This document shows, piece after piece, positions 41,945 through 51,500 of a stretch of DNA of 64,000 nucleotides. How positions within the stretch are numbered: the first letter of the stretch is position 1; each line of letters begins with the position of its first letter. Made by a program: the position numbers and the translations under genes. The stretch is taken from NCBI RefSeq assembly GCF_905115235.1, contig NC_051849.1, forward strand, positions 74,443,017 to 74,507,016, in the 5' to 3' direction. The stretch comes from Hermetia illucens (lineage: Eukaryota > Arthropoda > Insecta > Diptera > Stratiomyidae). A model generated the notes under the pieces. That model was not told the origin of the DNA and ran no database searches. It saw only the letters and a list, made by a program, of their open reading frames with translations.

Positions 41945-43760
41945 AGCATCACCATCATCAACGGCGCAACAATCGGTATCCGGTCTAGGCCTCCCTTAAT
42001 AAGGAACTCCAGACATTCCGATTTTGCACCGAGGCCCACCAATTCAATATGCCTAAAAGCTGTAGCGTCCTGACTTATGCCATCGTTCCATTTCAGGCAG
42101 GGTTTGTCTCGTCTCTTTTCCTACTATAGATATTGTCCTTATAGATTTTCCGGGTTCACCCAGACGGTCATGGTATCGCTCATAAATTTCGTCGTTATGT
42201 AGGCTACGGAATCGTCCATCCTCATGTAGGGAGCCAATAATTCTTCGGAGGATTCTTCTCTCGAACGCGGCCAAGAGTTCGCAATTTTTCTTGTTAAGAA
42301 CCCAACCCTCCGAGGAATGATGAGGACTGGCAAGATCATTGTCTTGTATAGTAGGAGCGGAGGAGCGGAATAATTTTTGTAAGCTGAAATAGGTTCTGTT
42401 GGCTGACAAGAACTGTGCGTGGGATTCATCGTCATAGCTGTTATCAGTTGTGATTTTTGATCCTAGATAGGAAAAATTATCAACTGTTTCAAAGTTGTAG
42501 TCTCCTATCTTTATTTTTTCCGTTTGACCAGTGCGATTTGATGTTGTTGGTTGGTTGGTTTGGTTGGTATTTTGTCTTGCCTTCATTGATGTGCAGCCCA
42601 AGATCTCGCGCCAATCAGCGCCTGCTCGATCTGGGTGAAAGCAGTTTTTACGTCTCGGGTCGGTCTTCTCATGATGTCGATATCGTCAGCATAGGTCAGT
42701 AGTTGGGTGGACTCAAAGAGGATCGTACCCCTCGCACTTACTTTTTCGAGGGCCAGGTTGAAGAGGACGCTTGATAGGGCTCTTGTCGTAGACCGTTGTT
42801 GATGTCGAATGGTCTTGAGAGTGATCCTGCTGCTTTTATCTGGCTCGCACATTGGTCAAGATCAGCGTAGTCAGCCTTAACAATTTCGCCGGAATTCCGT
42901 ATACTCTGATGGCCGCATACAGTTTTACCCTGGCTATGCCATCATAGGCGGCTTTAAAGTCAATGAAAAGATGGTGCAACTGATCCATATTTCAACAGTT
43001 TTTCCATCGCTTGCCGCAGAGAGAAAATCTAATGTGTTGCTGATTTGCCTGGAGTGAAACCTCTTTGGTATCGGTCAATGATGTTTTGGGCGTATGGGAC
43101 TATCCGGCCTAGCAGGATAGAGGAGAATATCTTATAGATGGTACTCAGCAACGTGATACCTCTATAATTGCTGCACTATGTGATATCTCCCTTTTTATGT
43201 ATGGAACAGATAATGCCTCGTTGTCAATCTTCAGGCATTGATTCGCTGTCCCATATCTTGAGCACTAGTTGATGAACCACTTGGTGTAACTGGTCGCCTC
43301 CATATTTAATTAATTCGACTGTAATTCCATCGGCTCTTGGCGACTTATGATTTTGATGCCGATGAATAGCACGGACTATTTCTCCTATGCTTGGTGGTGG
43401 TAGTATTTGTCCGTCGTCTTCAGTTGGCGGAACCTCTAACTCGCCGATGTTCTGGTTGTTCAGTAGTTTATCAAAGTACGTAACTTATCGCTCCAATATG
43501 CCCATTCTGTCGGAACCCAGATTTCTCTCTTTGTCTCGGCAGGATGAGCATCGAAGTGAATAAGGCTTCATCCTGCTTACTTGTTGGTAAGATTTGCGCG
43601 CCTGGTGCGGTTGCTCCCTGTATTTTTTTAGTTCACGGACTTGTTGGTTCTCCAAGGCTTCCTTTTTCCGTCTGTGAAGTCGCTTCTCCGCTCGCCGCAG
43701 TTCGTGATAAGTCTCTGCGCGTGCCCGCGTTCTTTGAGAATGCATTCTCTTATTCAACCG
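41945..43760 (-). mobile_element. RTE-A LINE, long but decayed copy (RT to 3' end)
   Basis: The minus strand reads a Lys/Arg-rich linker (43485-43757, RRAEKRLHRRKKEALENQQV), RT pieces (near 43200: GIICSIHKKGDIT, YRGITLLSTIYK; 42583-42852: LSSVLFNLALEK, LLTYADDIDIMRRPTRDVKT), then the post-RT region (42053-42601: ETVDNFSYLGSKIT, WVLNKKNCELLAAFERRILR) and the family 3' end with a tail at 41945-41970. The catalytic box Y-A-D-D is kept. Several frame breaks and short deletions are visible. Endonuclease is missing. Confidence 0.82.
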
Positions 43761-43807
43761 AAATGCATTCTCTTATCCAACCGAAAACTATGAAACAAGT
43801 TGGGAAA

Positions 43808-44135
43808 GGTATGAAAGGTTTTGTGTATTTCTTTTATAAAGACTTTTGGGTGTGCATTTGTCCCATTGGTACGTAACACGTAATATATCCATATATCATG
43901 TGAAAATATTCACTTTCGGGTGGTATTGACATTCAAAGTCATGAATTTGCAAAGAAGTGACAACTTTGACCTGTTACAACTTTGTTAGTAATAGCGCGAT
44001 TTCCACCAAACTTGGCAGGATCATGCTCTATCTTATAGCTTTAAGGGGGGGGGGGTACGCAATCAATTACTAAAAATTACAGTATTATATTATACTATTA
44101 TTATTAAATTATAGTAATATACCAATATCCAGAAC
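43808..44135 (+). mobile_element. (CAGA)n TIR element, left part, split by LOA-B LINE
   Basis: Left TIR (GGTATGAAAGGTTTTGTGTA) and body closely matching 40152-40440, including ATAGCGCGATTTCCACCAAA. The element resumes at 46070-46475. Confidence 0.75.
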
Positions 44136-44292
44136 CTTTTCAAAAACTTTGTAATGCCGCCAGAGCGCATGGTGTTGATGAAGCTTTAACTAAGTGGATC
44201 CATGCTACGCTAACGCAGAGATTGCTGTGCGCTGAGGTGGGTGTCGATCGCTACCTGACGGCGGAAGCAACGAAGGGCTCCCCCAAGGAGGT

Positions 44293-45429
44293 GTGCTTTC
44301 GCCACTTCTGTGGAGTATGCTGATCGACTCACTACTACGCGAACTGCAAAGTTGGCCAATACACGCTCAAGCTTATGCTGATGACGTGGCTGTGCTTGCT
44401 GTTGATCGGGATCTTGGAACGGTGTGTAGGAATATACAACGTGTCGTTGATTTGATAGACAGCTGGTGCCTCAGACATGGTCTGTCAGTTAATTCAAATA
44501 AAACCACAATGGTTTTATTCACAAAAAGGAGAAAACTGGATGGACTTTACCTCCCTGAGATGAAGGGTACTACTCTTCAACTCTCAGAAAAAATGAAATA
44601 TCTGAGAGCCACTCTAGATAAAAAAGTTCTTTGGAATAAACATGTAGAGGTAAAGATGAAACGAGCTCTCACAGCTTATGAGCTGTGCAGACGGACGTTT
44701 GCCTCGACATGGGGACTCAGGCCTCATGTGGTAATGTGGATATATGTTGCCATCATTAGGCCGATGTTCGTATATGCATCCGCAGTGTGGTGGGTTAAGG
44801 TGAGACAAAAAGGTTTTCACCGTAAACTAGCCGCACTGCAAAGAACTGTGTGTCTGGATATAACTGGTGCCATGAGCACGACATCCGGCGCAGCTCTGGA
44901 TGCACTACTCAATTTGCAGTCCTTGGATATATTTATTCAAAGCACTGCAATGAGAGCAGCTCATAGACAAATTCGATTAGATTTATGGGGAAACAACGGA
45001 TGTGGGGGGCACAAAGCATTGGAAGAGCTACTGGGAGGACTGAATCCAGTTATTACAATGCCTTCCGATTCTCGTGTCCTCATACACCTGTTTGGTAGAA
45101 GATATGAAGTTACCCTGAAGCTTAGAGAGGACTGGGAAGAGCCAGAGGAATGCGTGCGTGGATATACGGAAGTCTTCTACACCGATGACTCAAAAACAGA
45201 AGATGGGTCTGGAACCGGAGTCTACCTCTCGAAAAAAACGAGAAGTGGGCAATATGCAACGTTTTTCCAAGTCGAAGTTTATGCGATCCTAAGGGCGGTA
45301 AACTGGGTGACTGAGGAGCGGTTGAAGGGCAGGCGAATCGCAACCTGCAGTGGCAGCCAAGCTGCATTGAGGGCATTGAGTAGTCCTTTGATCACCTCGA
45401 AATTGTTCAGGAATGCGGAAACCGTTTGA
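44293..45429 (+). CDS. RT and RNase H part of LOA-B LINE
   Basis: 378 codons. RT: LSPLLWSMLIDSLLREL, AYADDVAVLA (catalytic pair), VNSNKTTMVLFTKRRKLDGL, MKYLRATLDKKVLW. Connection: WIYVAIIRPMFVYASAVWW, TGAMSTTSGAALDALLNL. RNase H: FYTDDSKTEDGSG, FFQVEVYAILRA and CSGSQAALRAL. In the third motif the catalytic Asp (normally DSQAA) is Gly, so RNase H is expected to be dead even in this frame. The frame ends in the RNase H domain and continues in the next entry. Confidence 0.82.
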   Translation: MLSPLLWSMLIDSLLRELQSWPIHAQAYADDVAVLAVDRDLGTVCRNIQRVVDLIDSWCLRHGLSVNSNKTTMVLFTKRRKLDGLYLPEMKGTTLQLSEKMKYLRATLDKKVLWNKHVEVKMKRALTAYELCRRTFASTWGLRPHVVMWIYVAIIRPMFVYASAVWWVKVRQKGFHRKLAALQRTVCLDITGAMSTTSGAALDALLNLQSLDIFIQSTAMRAAHRQIRLDLWGNNGCGGHKALEELLGGLNPVITMPSDSRVLIHLFGRRYEVTLKLREDWEEPEECVRGYTEVFYTDDSKTEDGSGTGVYLSKKTRSGQYATFFQVEVYAILRAVNWVTEERLKGRRIATCSGSQAALRALSSPLITSKLFRNAETV

Positions 45430-45988
45430 ACTCTATCTCTCTAGATTCAATACGGTGGAACTACTCTGGGTACCTGGTCACTGTGGCGTAGAGGGAAATG
45501 AAATGTCGGATGCTTTAGCGAAAGATGGGCCAATCTCCCCTATGCCGGGACCGCAGCCAGCAATTGGAGTATCAGTAGTATTGGCTAAGTCTGTTTTCAA
45601 AAACTGGGAACAAGCTTCCCATAATGACAGGTGGCAGAGCCTAAATGATATTCGACACACCAAACTTTTACTGTCAGAACCGAACATACGTACCGCAAAG
45701 TTTATCCTGTCGAAAAGCAGGAGGACTTGCAAATGTATTGTGGGCATTCTGACAGGCCATAATTCACTAGCTGGGCATATGTTCAGAATAGGAATTATTC
45801 AAGATGATACGGGTCCCTCCTGTAATGAGGAAGCGGAATCCACGGAGCATTTCCTATGTGGACGCCCCGCCAATGGACGCATCAGGCATCAGATCTTTGG
45901 TGCCGATGTTCTCCAATTGCAATGGGTAGCATCACATCTACTAACCGAAATCCTGCGATTCGTTAACGAATCCGGAATATTCCGTTAG
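45413..45988 (+). CDS. C-terminal RNase H and finger part of LOA-B LINE
   Basis: Continues the LOA-B protein in a shifted frame: VELLWVPGHCGVEGNEMSD (last RNase H acid), AKFILSKSRRTCKCIVGILT, CNEEAESTEHFLCGRPANG (finger), and FVNESGIFR at the end, stopping at 45986-45988. A near copy of this end lies at 34395-34672 and a broken relative at 1-290. Confidence 0.8.
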   Translation: MRKPFELYLSRFNTVELLWVPGHCGVEGNEMSDALAKDGPISPMPGPQPAIGVSVVLAKSVFKNWEQASHNDRWQSLNDIRHTKLLLSEPNIRTAKFILSKSRRTCKCIVGILTGHNSLAGHMFRIGIIQDDTGPSCNEEAESTEHFLCGRPANGRIRHQIFGADVLQLQWVASHLLTEILRFVNESGIFR

Positions 45989-46069
45989 ACGGGGGAGGCG
46001 AGTACAATGGGCCAACACGGTCTGAGTGATCAGAAGCTGTAGCTTCTCCCCCACCATACAGACACACTC

Positions 46070-46475
46070 ACAATATATATTATTATTGACTTTATTTGGA
46101 CAGATATCGGTATGAAGGGTATTTCGAAACAGGAAACAAATATAGGGGTAGTCTTTTGACCTTTTTCAGATTTTTTCGGTTGAGTAGTTTCTAAAAATGG
46201 GACCGACTTCGGAAAGCACTAACCGATACCTTTCATTTGATATTCGACATGACTATATTTGGTGAAAAAACATTTACATCCCAATTTTGCATGTTTGCCC
46301 CCCCCCCCTAAATTCGATGTAGAATGATGTAAGTCACTGTATGGAATGAGCGTTCACAGTTCCCACCTTTCCACTAAATTTGGTGCCAATCGCTATAACC
46401 GTTTCCGAGAAAAATGCGTGTGACAGAGAGTAAATCGACTTTAATTAAGTTTTGCTTTACGCGAAAGCTTAAAAA
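46070..46475 (+). mobile_element. (CAGA)n TIR element, right part (continuation of 43808-44135)
   Basis: Body from ATTATTATTGACTTTATTTG through CCGTTTCCGAGAAAAATGCG and GTGTGACAGAGAG to a diverged terminal hairpin (TTAAGTTTTGCTTTACGC, GAAAGCTTAAAAAG). The CAGA tract is reduced to a few bases here. Confidence 0.7.
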
Positions 46476-46686
46476 GCAGGACAAACAATGAGTCATTCGG
46501 TTTGAGACCGAGCCAAGATCGTAGCGCATTCTGTGCATCTGTTAATGTATTATTTCTCGTGTTTCTATTGCACTATGCGTGCGAATCCATGTAACAAGGC
46601 AACCAGTTACAAACAACCAATGGGATATTTTTAAAGTGGCCATGCCATATTTTTTGGATAGTCGCCGTCTTCGATTGATTTTGGCA

Positions 46687-47094
46687 TCAGGCTGAAGAAT
46701 TTCTATTACAAATGTAGCCACGTGCACTAACACTTATCCACCAAAACAAATGAAGATGCGGAGAATGTAACTGCGATCTTGACTGCCCTCCGGACGTTAT
46801 GTTTTTTGTCCCGTAAAAATTCAAAGCTTGCCTAGCCAGTTTCACCTCCTGTGTATAGTCTTCTTGCCAACGATGCTTGAGCACCCTGGCATCTTCATCT
46901 GTTGGCGGCTCCGTATCGACTAGCTTGGAATATTGACATTTATTGCTGATAACGCCGGTGGATTTTCTAAGCAAACAAGTAGTACGATTAGCTAAGTTTA
47001 TCTCGGGTATTCTTTTGTTAATGGGACGATGTCCAAGTTTATTGAGCGGAACTTTTTGGACTTGCACCTCGGGCTCAAATTCTGGTTGTGTCAT
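46687..47094 (-). CDS. Unidentified 135-codon open frame
   Basis: Open on the minus strand from an ATG at 47094 (MTQPEFEPEVQVQKVPLNKL) to a stop at 46687. Composition is gene-like, with a Lys/Arg/Glu-rich middle (DEDARVLKHRWQEDYTQEVK), but no domain, signal peptide or membrane segment is recognised. It begins exactly where a LOA-A LINE fragment ends, so it may be a chance frame or part of a lost element. I would not call it a gene without transcript support. Confidence 0.25.
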   Translation of the reverse strand: MTQPEFEPEVQVQKVPLNKLGHRPINKRIPEINLANRTTCLLRKSTGVISNKCQYSKLVDTEPPTDEDARVLKHRWQEDYTQEVKLARQALNFYGTKNITSGGQSRSQLHSPHLHLFWWISVSARGYICNRNSSA

Positions 47095-47530
47095 AGAGTG
47101 TCATGCAGGTTTCATCTTTCTCCTCATAGAATCTACAGGCAGTGCCCGTAGATATTCCAGCTCCTCGGTAATATTTTAGCCTGCAGTGACCAGTGATATT
47201 CTTGGCGAGGTTTAAACAATCTTTCGAGCGCTGGGTTCGTATTCTCCCATGAGCACCTTGGTCTATACCAGTCCTCGTAAGATCACCCAGTAAAGTTCCC
47301 TTAGCCGTTCCTCTTCCTCTTTCAATGTCGTGGCCATCAACTCGACTCCTCAGAATGGCTCTGGCCCGTTAGTAACGTCACTGCTTCTTCCCTGGCCAGC
47401 TCGTCCGTTGCTCCATTGCCTTCTGACCCAATGCGGCATGAAACCCAGAGTATCCAAACTTTATTGGGCGAGCCGAGCGTTAAGGCATTCCCATACCAGT
47501 TTGGAAATCACCTGGTTGAGCTTTTGCACA
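47095..47530 (-). mobile_element. LOA-A LINE, RNase H/C-terminal fragment
   Basis: The plus strand closely resembles 2000-2500 (CCTCATAGAATCTACAGGCA; CCCGTAGATATTCCAGC; TTTAAACAATC), so the coding strand is minus. It covers the C-terminal finger and part of RNase H, with short deletions. Confidence 0.75.
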
Positions 47531-47619
47531 CTTTACTATTTTAGGCTTATCGTTTATCATAATAGTCGTTGGCGCAGCAAGCCTATTGGATTTAGGCCTG
47601 AAGAATGTTAGAACACTTT

Positions 47620-47835
47620 ATTTATAGTAGAAGGCAATGGTGGTCAGCATTGCGCTCGCCCATGATTATTACCCTGAGTTGACTTTGATATTCATTTACA
47701 GTTAACTTCATTGGTCAGTTGACTTCATCGGTCACGATACAAATCTCTCTGCCACCAGTGAGATTCGAAACATGACCTTCCATTGCGACAGCCTAGCGTT
47801 CTAACCACTGAGCCATCCGGTCGGCAGACTTATCA
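47620..47835 (-). mobile_element. tRNA-derived SINE, minus strand
   Basis: On the minus strand: A box in GGCTCAGTGGTTAGAACGC, B box GTTTCGAATCTC, then the body (GGTGGCAGAGAGATTTGTAT; GGTAATAATCATGGGCGAGC; AATGCTGACCACCATTGC). The 3' tail is at about 47620-47630. Confidence 0.75.
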
Positions 47836-48047
47836 TTTGTACGGTATTAAGTATAATGATAATGAAATTAAAGCATAGTCTCATTGAGAAATGCATTATG
47901 AAATACAGTCGTTACCGTTAATTGCACATAATTCAATGCACAATAAGTAGATAGACTGAGCCTAATATTTTGACTTTTGCTTTTCTAAATGTTTTGGCTG
48001 GCTGATATTGGATAAAACGTGGAATACCTAAATTTCAAAGCCGTCCG

Positions 48048-48453
48048 TTAAATCTTGATTGTAACTAACTCGCTGACATCATCTTCATAGAAGCAGGTTC
48101 CAATAAAAGCCGCGGATACATTAGCTGCCGTGGCAAACAACCATGTTCCGCCGAAAAGTTTTTGGTAACGAGGGTGGAATTTGAGTTTTAGTTTTGCGGT
48201 CTCTAAGGTACTCTAAGATGTAGTATGCAAGTAAGGTCTTTCTCAAATACAAAAGAGAATTAGCCAAAATATTCCACGTCATGAAAATTACTTTTTTCGG
48301 TGAGATTCGAGGTTTGCTTCACTCTTTGATAAAGCCCCGTTATTCAGCTCCAGGCGCCTGGGAACTACGGCCAACCTAACATACATTCGGATTGCCATCA
48401 TCCCACCGGTGATAATGGAAATCAACGCCAAGCAAAAAAGATACTTGTTATCA
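48048..48453 (-). CDS. Unidentified small two-helix membrane protein (3' exons)
   Basis: Two minus-strand exons: about 48292-48453 and 48048-48210, joined by a GT-AG intron (donor GTAATT, acceptor after CATCTTAGAG), phase 2. Stop TAA is at 48048-48050. The spliced part holds two hydrophobic segments, YLFCLALISIITGGMMAI and LFGGTWLFATAANVSAAFIG, separated by a basic, soluble loop (RRLELNNGALSKSEANLESH), and ends EDDVSELVTIKI. I do not recognise the family. The 5' end is unresolved: a weak acceptor (AACAAG) may precede YLFC, or an upstream exon exists. It lies between CA3 and CA4, on the same strand, and is unlike any transposon here. Confidence 0.4.
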
Positions 48454-48567
48454 AATGACACATTAATTTTTTAATGAAATTAATCATATAAAATATCATT
48501 TTAGAAAATGTCATGTTTTTACCACCATTCAAATAAAATAATAATATTTGTTGTAAAACTATTATGA

Positions 48568-51500
48568 CTATTCACTCTGAAAATAGAGAGGACGACCGTT
48601 CAGCGGTTGTTGGTTCCGACAATTGTAGCTCAAACGTTCCCCTCGCGAATCTTTAATGATCGAGAGTTTATCGATCTGAAATAGAAATGAAAGGAATAAT
48701 GAAATTAGGATTATTTCAATTCTTAGCGCTAGTAAACGTTTGCGTTGTCAGCTGTGAATTCTCACCATTGAGTTTATTATACTCACATAGTAGTACGCAA
48801 ATCGGCAATTGCCTGGTTGAAACATTTCTTTGCTAAATTTTAAGCGATGACGGCTTTACGGTTTCTTACCAGGGCAGAGGCAAACGTCAGATGCTGCCTC
48901 ACCGCTTCGGTTACGCTGTTCCCAGGGCAAAGGCAAATCGTCAGACGCTGCCTCACCTCTGCTCTGGGAACAGTGTGACCGAAGCGGCTTCCAAATGTTA
49001 AATGCCCCTTTATATAATTCGCAGAACACAACATAACTACGAATTATATTGAGCGTAAAGCCGCTCTATTGACCAGAGCTTGGCCAGAGCTGAAAATATT
49101 TTTTTGAGAATTGCGGGGTCCTAAGTCCGCATCAACTTACTCCCTCTTTTTTGGCCCACGGACCCCTCGTTTAGGGCTTAGCACACAAACTTTCAAAGGT
49201 GCATCCACCAGTATGATTGCTGAGCCCTGCACTCTATATAGACTGGTACCGTTGTTGTTGTTGTTGTCATAACAGGGCTCTAATTCTGGTCACAAAATCA
49301 ATCCTCGCCTTATGAAGACTGGGTTTAACGTAGCGACTCACGTTAATTTACCAGGACTTAACACTCTTTATATTACCAATGCTGTGAAGAATATACCTAC
49401 TTTTGACTTGCATTTATTGTTGCAACTGGCAGACTTCAATAATTAACGGAGATTGGAATTCCTGTAGAGAGGAAGCCAGATATTATAGTGCACGGATAGA
49501 GGATCAAAAGATGGGACAGTGAAACAAGACTATTTCAAGCAGAAGATATGGGATAAGCGGTTATGCATGTGGAAATACAGGTGTGCCAAAATCCATATTC
49601 TCTTCGGTAGTCAGGAAGCCAAAACAATTGTATCACATTGAAACAGATCTGGGAGTGTATCTGGAACACTCTACACAGGAGAGACCTTCCGGAGAAATCA
49701 ATAGCTCACGTTCTGCACCGAGGTAAAATCCCAGAGGAATTTGAGATCCAAGACGGAGTCCATAAGGGTTACATTTTGTTCCCGATGCTATTTTTTCTTG
49801 TTATCGATAATGTTCTTCATGCTGCCTTGCCCGGGGGAAGTGGAGGACTTCAATGGATGCTGACGTCTCTTCTGAAGCCACTCGACTGCGCTAATGACAT
49901 CTGCTTGCTTTCTCACCGGATCATGTATCTTGGCCAAAGGGTGGCAAGCAGAGTCGGACTGAATGTAAACACCAGCAAAATCAAGGTCCCATAAATGGGA
50001 GTGGTATCTGGAAAGTGGCCACCACTGTGTATTCTGGTCTGATACGATTCCTGAAGAAGAGCTTCGTCGGCGCCTAGGCCAGTGAGAAGGTGGAGATGGG
50101 TAGATCCAGAAACACATGTTGTAAAAGAGTTGGGAAGGAGTGCAAGCTTTAAGTTGCAAATATATAAGTTGTTCTGGAGAGAACTGAAACACATTTCATT
50201 AAACCGTCAACTATGGTTGACGCGGTATGCCCCACCGGGGGTAACGGGAGTATCTATATTGGGATGGAAATGCAAGCAAAACTTTACGATTCAGATAACT
50301 AAAAGGGAAGTAACTTTAACTTGGGTAGCGGGGCATATGCACTTAGAAGAAAGTAATTTTTTGGGTTTAAGGGACTGGGAAACTAAACAATTAGGTCATG
50401 GACGGGGTATAGTAATGAGTTACGGCACAGATACTACACTATGGTCGGTAAATGAAAATGGTTGAAATCACGAAATTGGCCGACCGATGGGTGTTTATTC
50501 TTACTCAAAACTACAATTTTATTTTATAGTGTATATATATATTTCGGGAGCAACTTAGCCCCGTCATCAAGCTACTGCATCATCTAGCATCTAGCTTTGT
50601 ACTGATGAAGGGGGTAAGTTGCTCCCGAAATGAAGGGGGTAAGTTGCTCCCGAAATATACACAGGCTTATTCCATCCATCCCGCCTGATTAAGGGGTTGT
50701 GGTATGCCGTGCGTAGAGTTCATCCCATATAATGCAACTCCCATCCCATCTTCTGTTTTAGTTACACCTATGCCACATTTGATAGTTGAAGTCGCTCATC
50801 AAAAAGGGATGAGAATTTGAGTTCAATCAATTTTCTCTTCTGTGGTGAACACCAGGGTCGTCTTGTTCGGATTTATCGTGTGATTCTTCCGTTCCCACCA
50901 CTCGTCTACTCAGACTCAGAGCTCCTTGTACCAGTTCTGAAATTTTTTATATGAAGTTTACCGATGCTTCTCTTTCTCTTGATAGGCCCTGCATATAACG
51001 GGGTACAGAGTCTCATTACACAGATCTGCTTAAACCACCTTCCCTTTCAGCATCAATTCCAGAAGTCTGCATGTAGTGCCTTCTATTCCATGCTTTCTGG
51101 CGGAGAAGATATTAATTGATTTACAGCGAAAGGAGGTTCGGAAGACAATGGGCTGGAGGGGTAAACAGTATTGCAGAAAATGCTATGTAGGCTGCGCCTA
51201 GTCGAGGGAGAGAAGAAAGAGCAGAGGAGGGCTGGGTGGCACTGCAGACTGGTTCAGTGACTTTGCTGAAATTTGCAGAGTAAATAAAATTTAGTAAAGC
51301 GAAACGGGTAAGGTTTCTTGAATTTTTTATTTTAGTTATATAGTTTTATGCTCTAATTAAGTTCTGTTAATCGTGTTTTCCGTTCCTTGTGTTATAGAGT
51401 TAATATATTCCTAACGAACCGTAATATTGGGTTGGGGAAAAAGAAATGTTGTATTTTATCAATAGATGGCGACAGTTAAACATATCTTGTGTTGTACTTA

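Larger units (their letters stand above)
44140..46062 (+). mobile_element. LOA/I-type LINE, family LOA-B, 5'-truncated, inside a TIR element
   Basis: Non-LTR element with RT from about the middle (VDEALTKWIHATLTQRLLC, then SPLLWSMLIDSLL), RNase H and a C-terminal finger. The 3' end is GC-rich with a short CACACTCAC tail. Endonuclease, ORF1 and the first RT blocks are missing by 5' truncation. Two frame changes split the coding: one just before 44293 at a C-run in the PQGG motif, one near 45415. It is flanked on both sides by parts of one TIR element. Confidence 0.85.
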
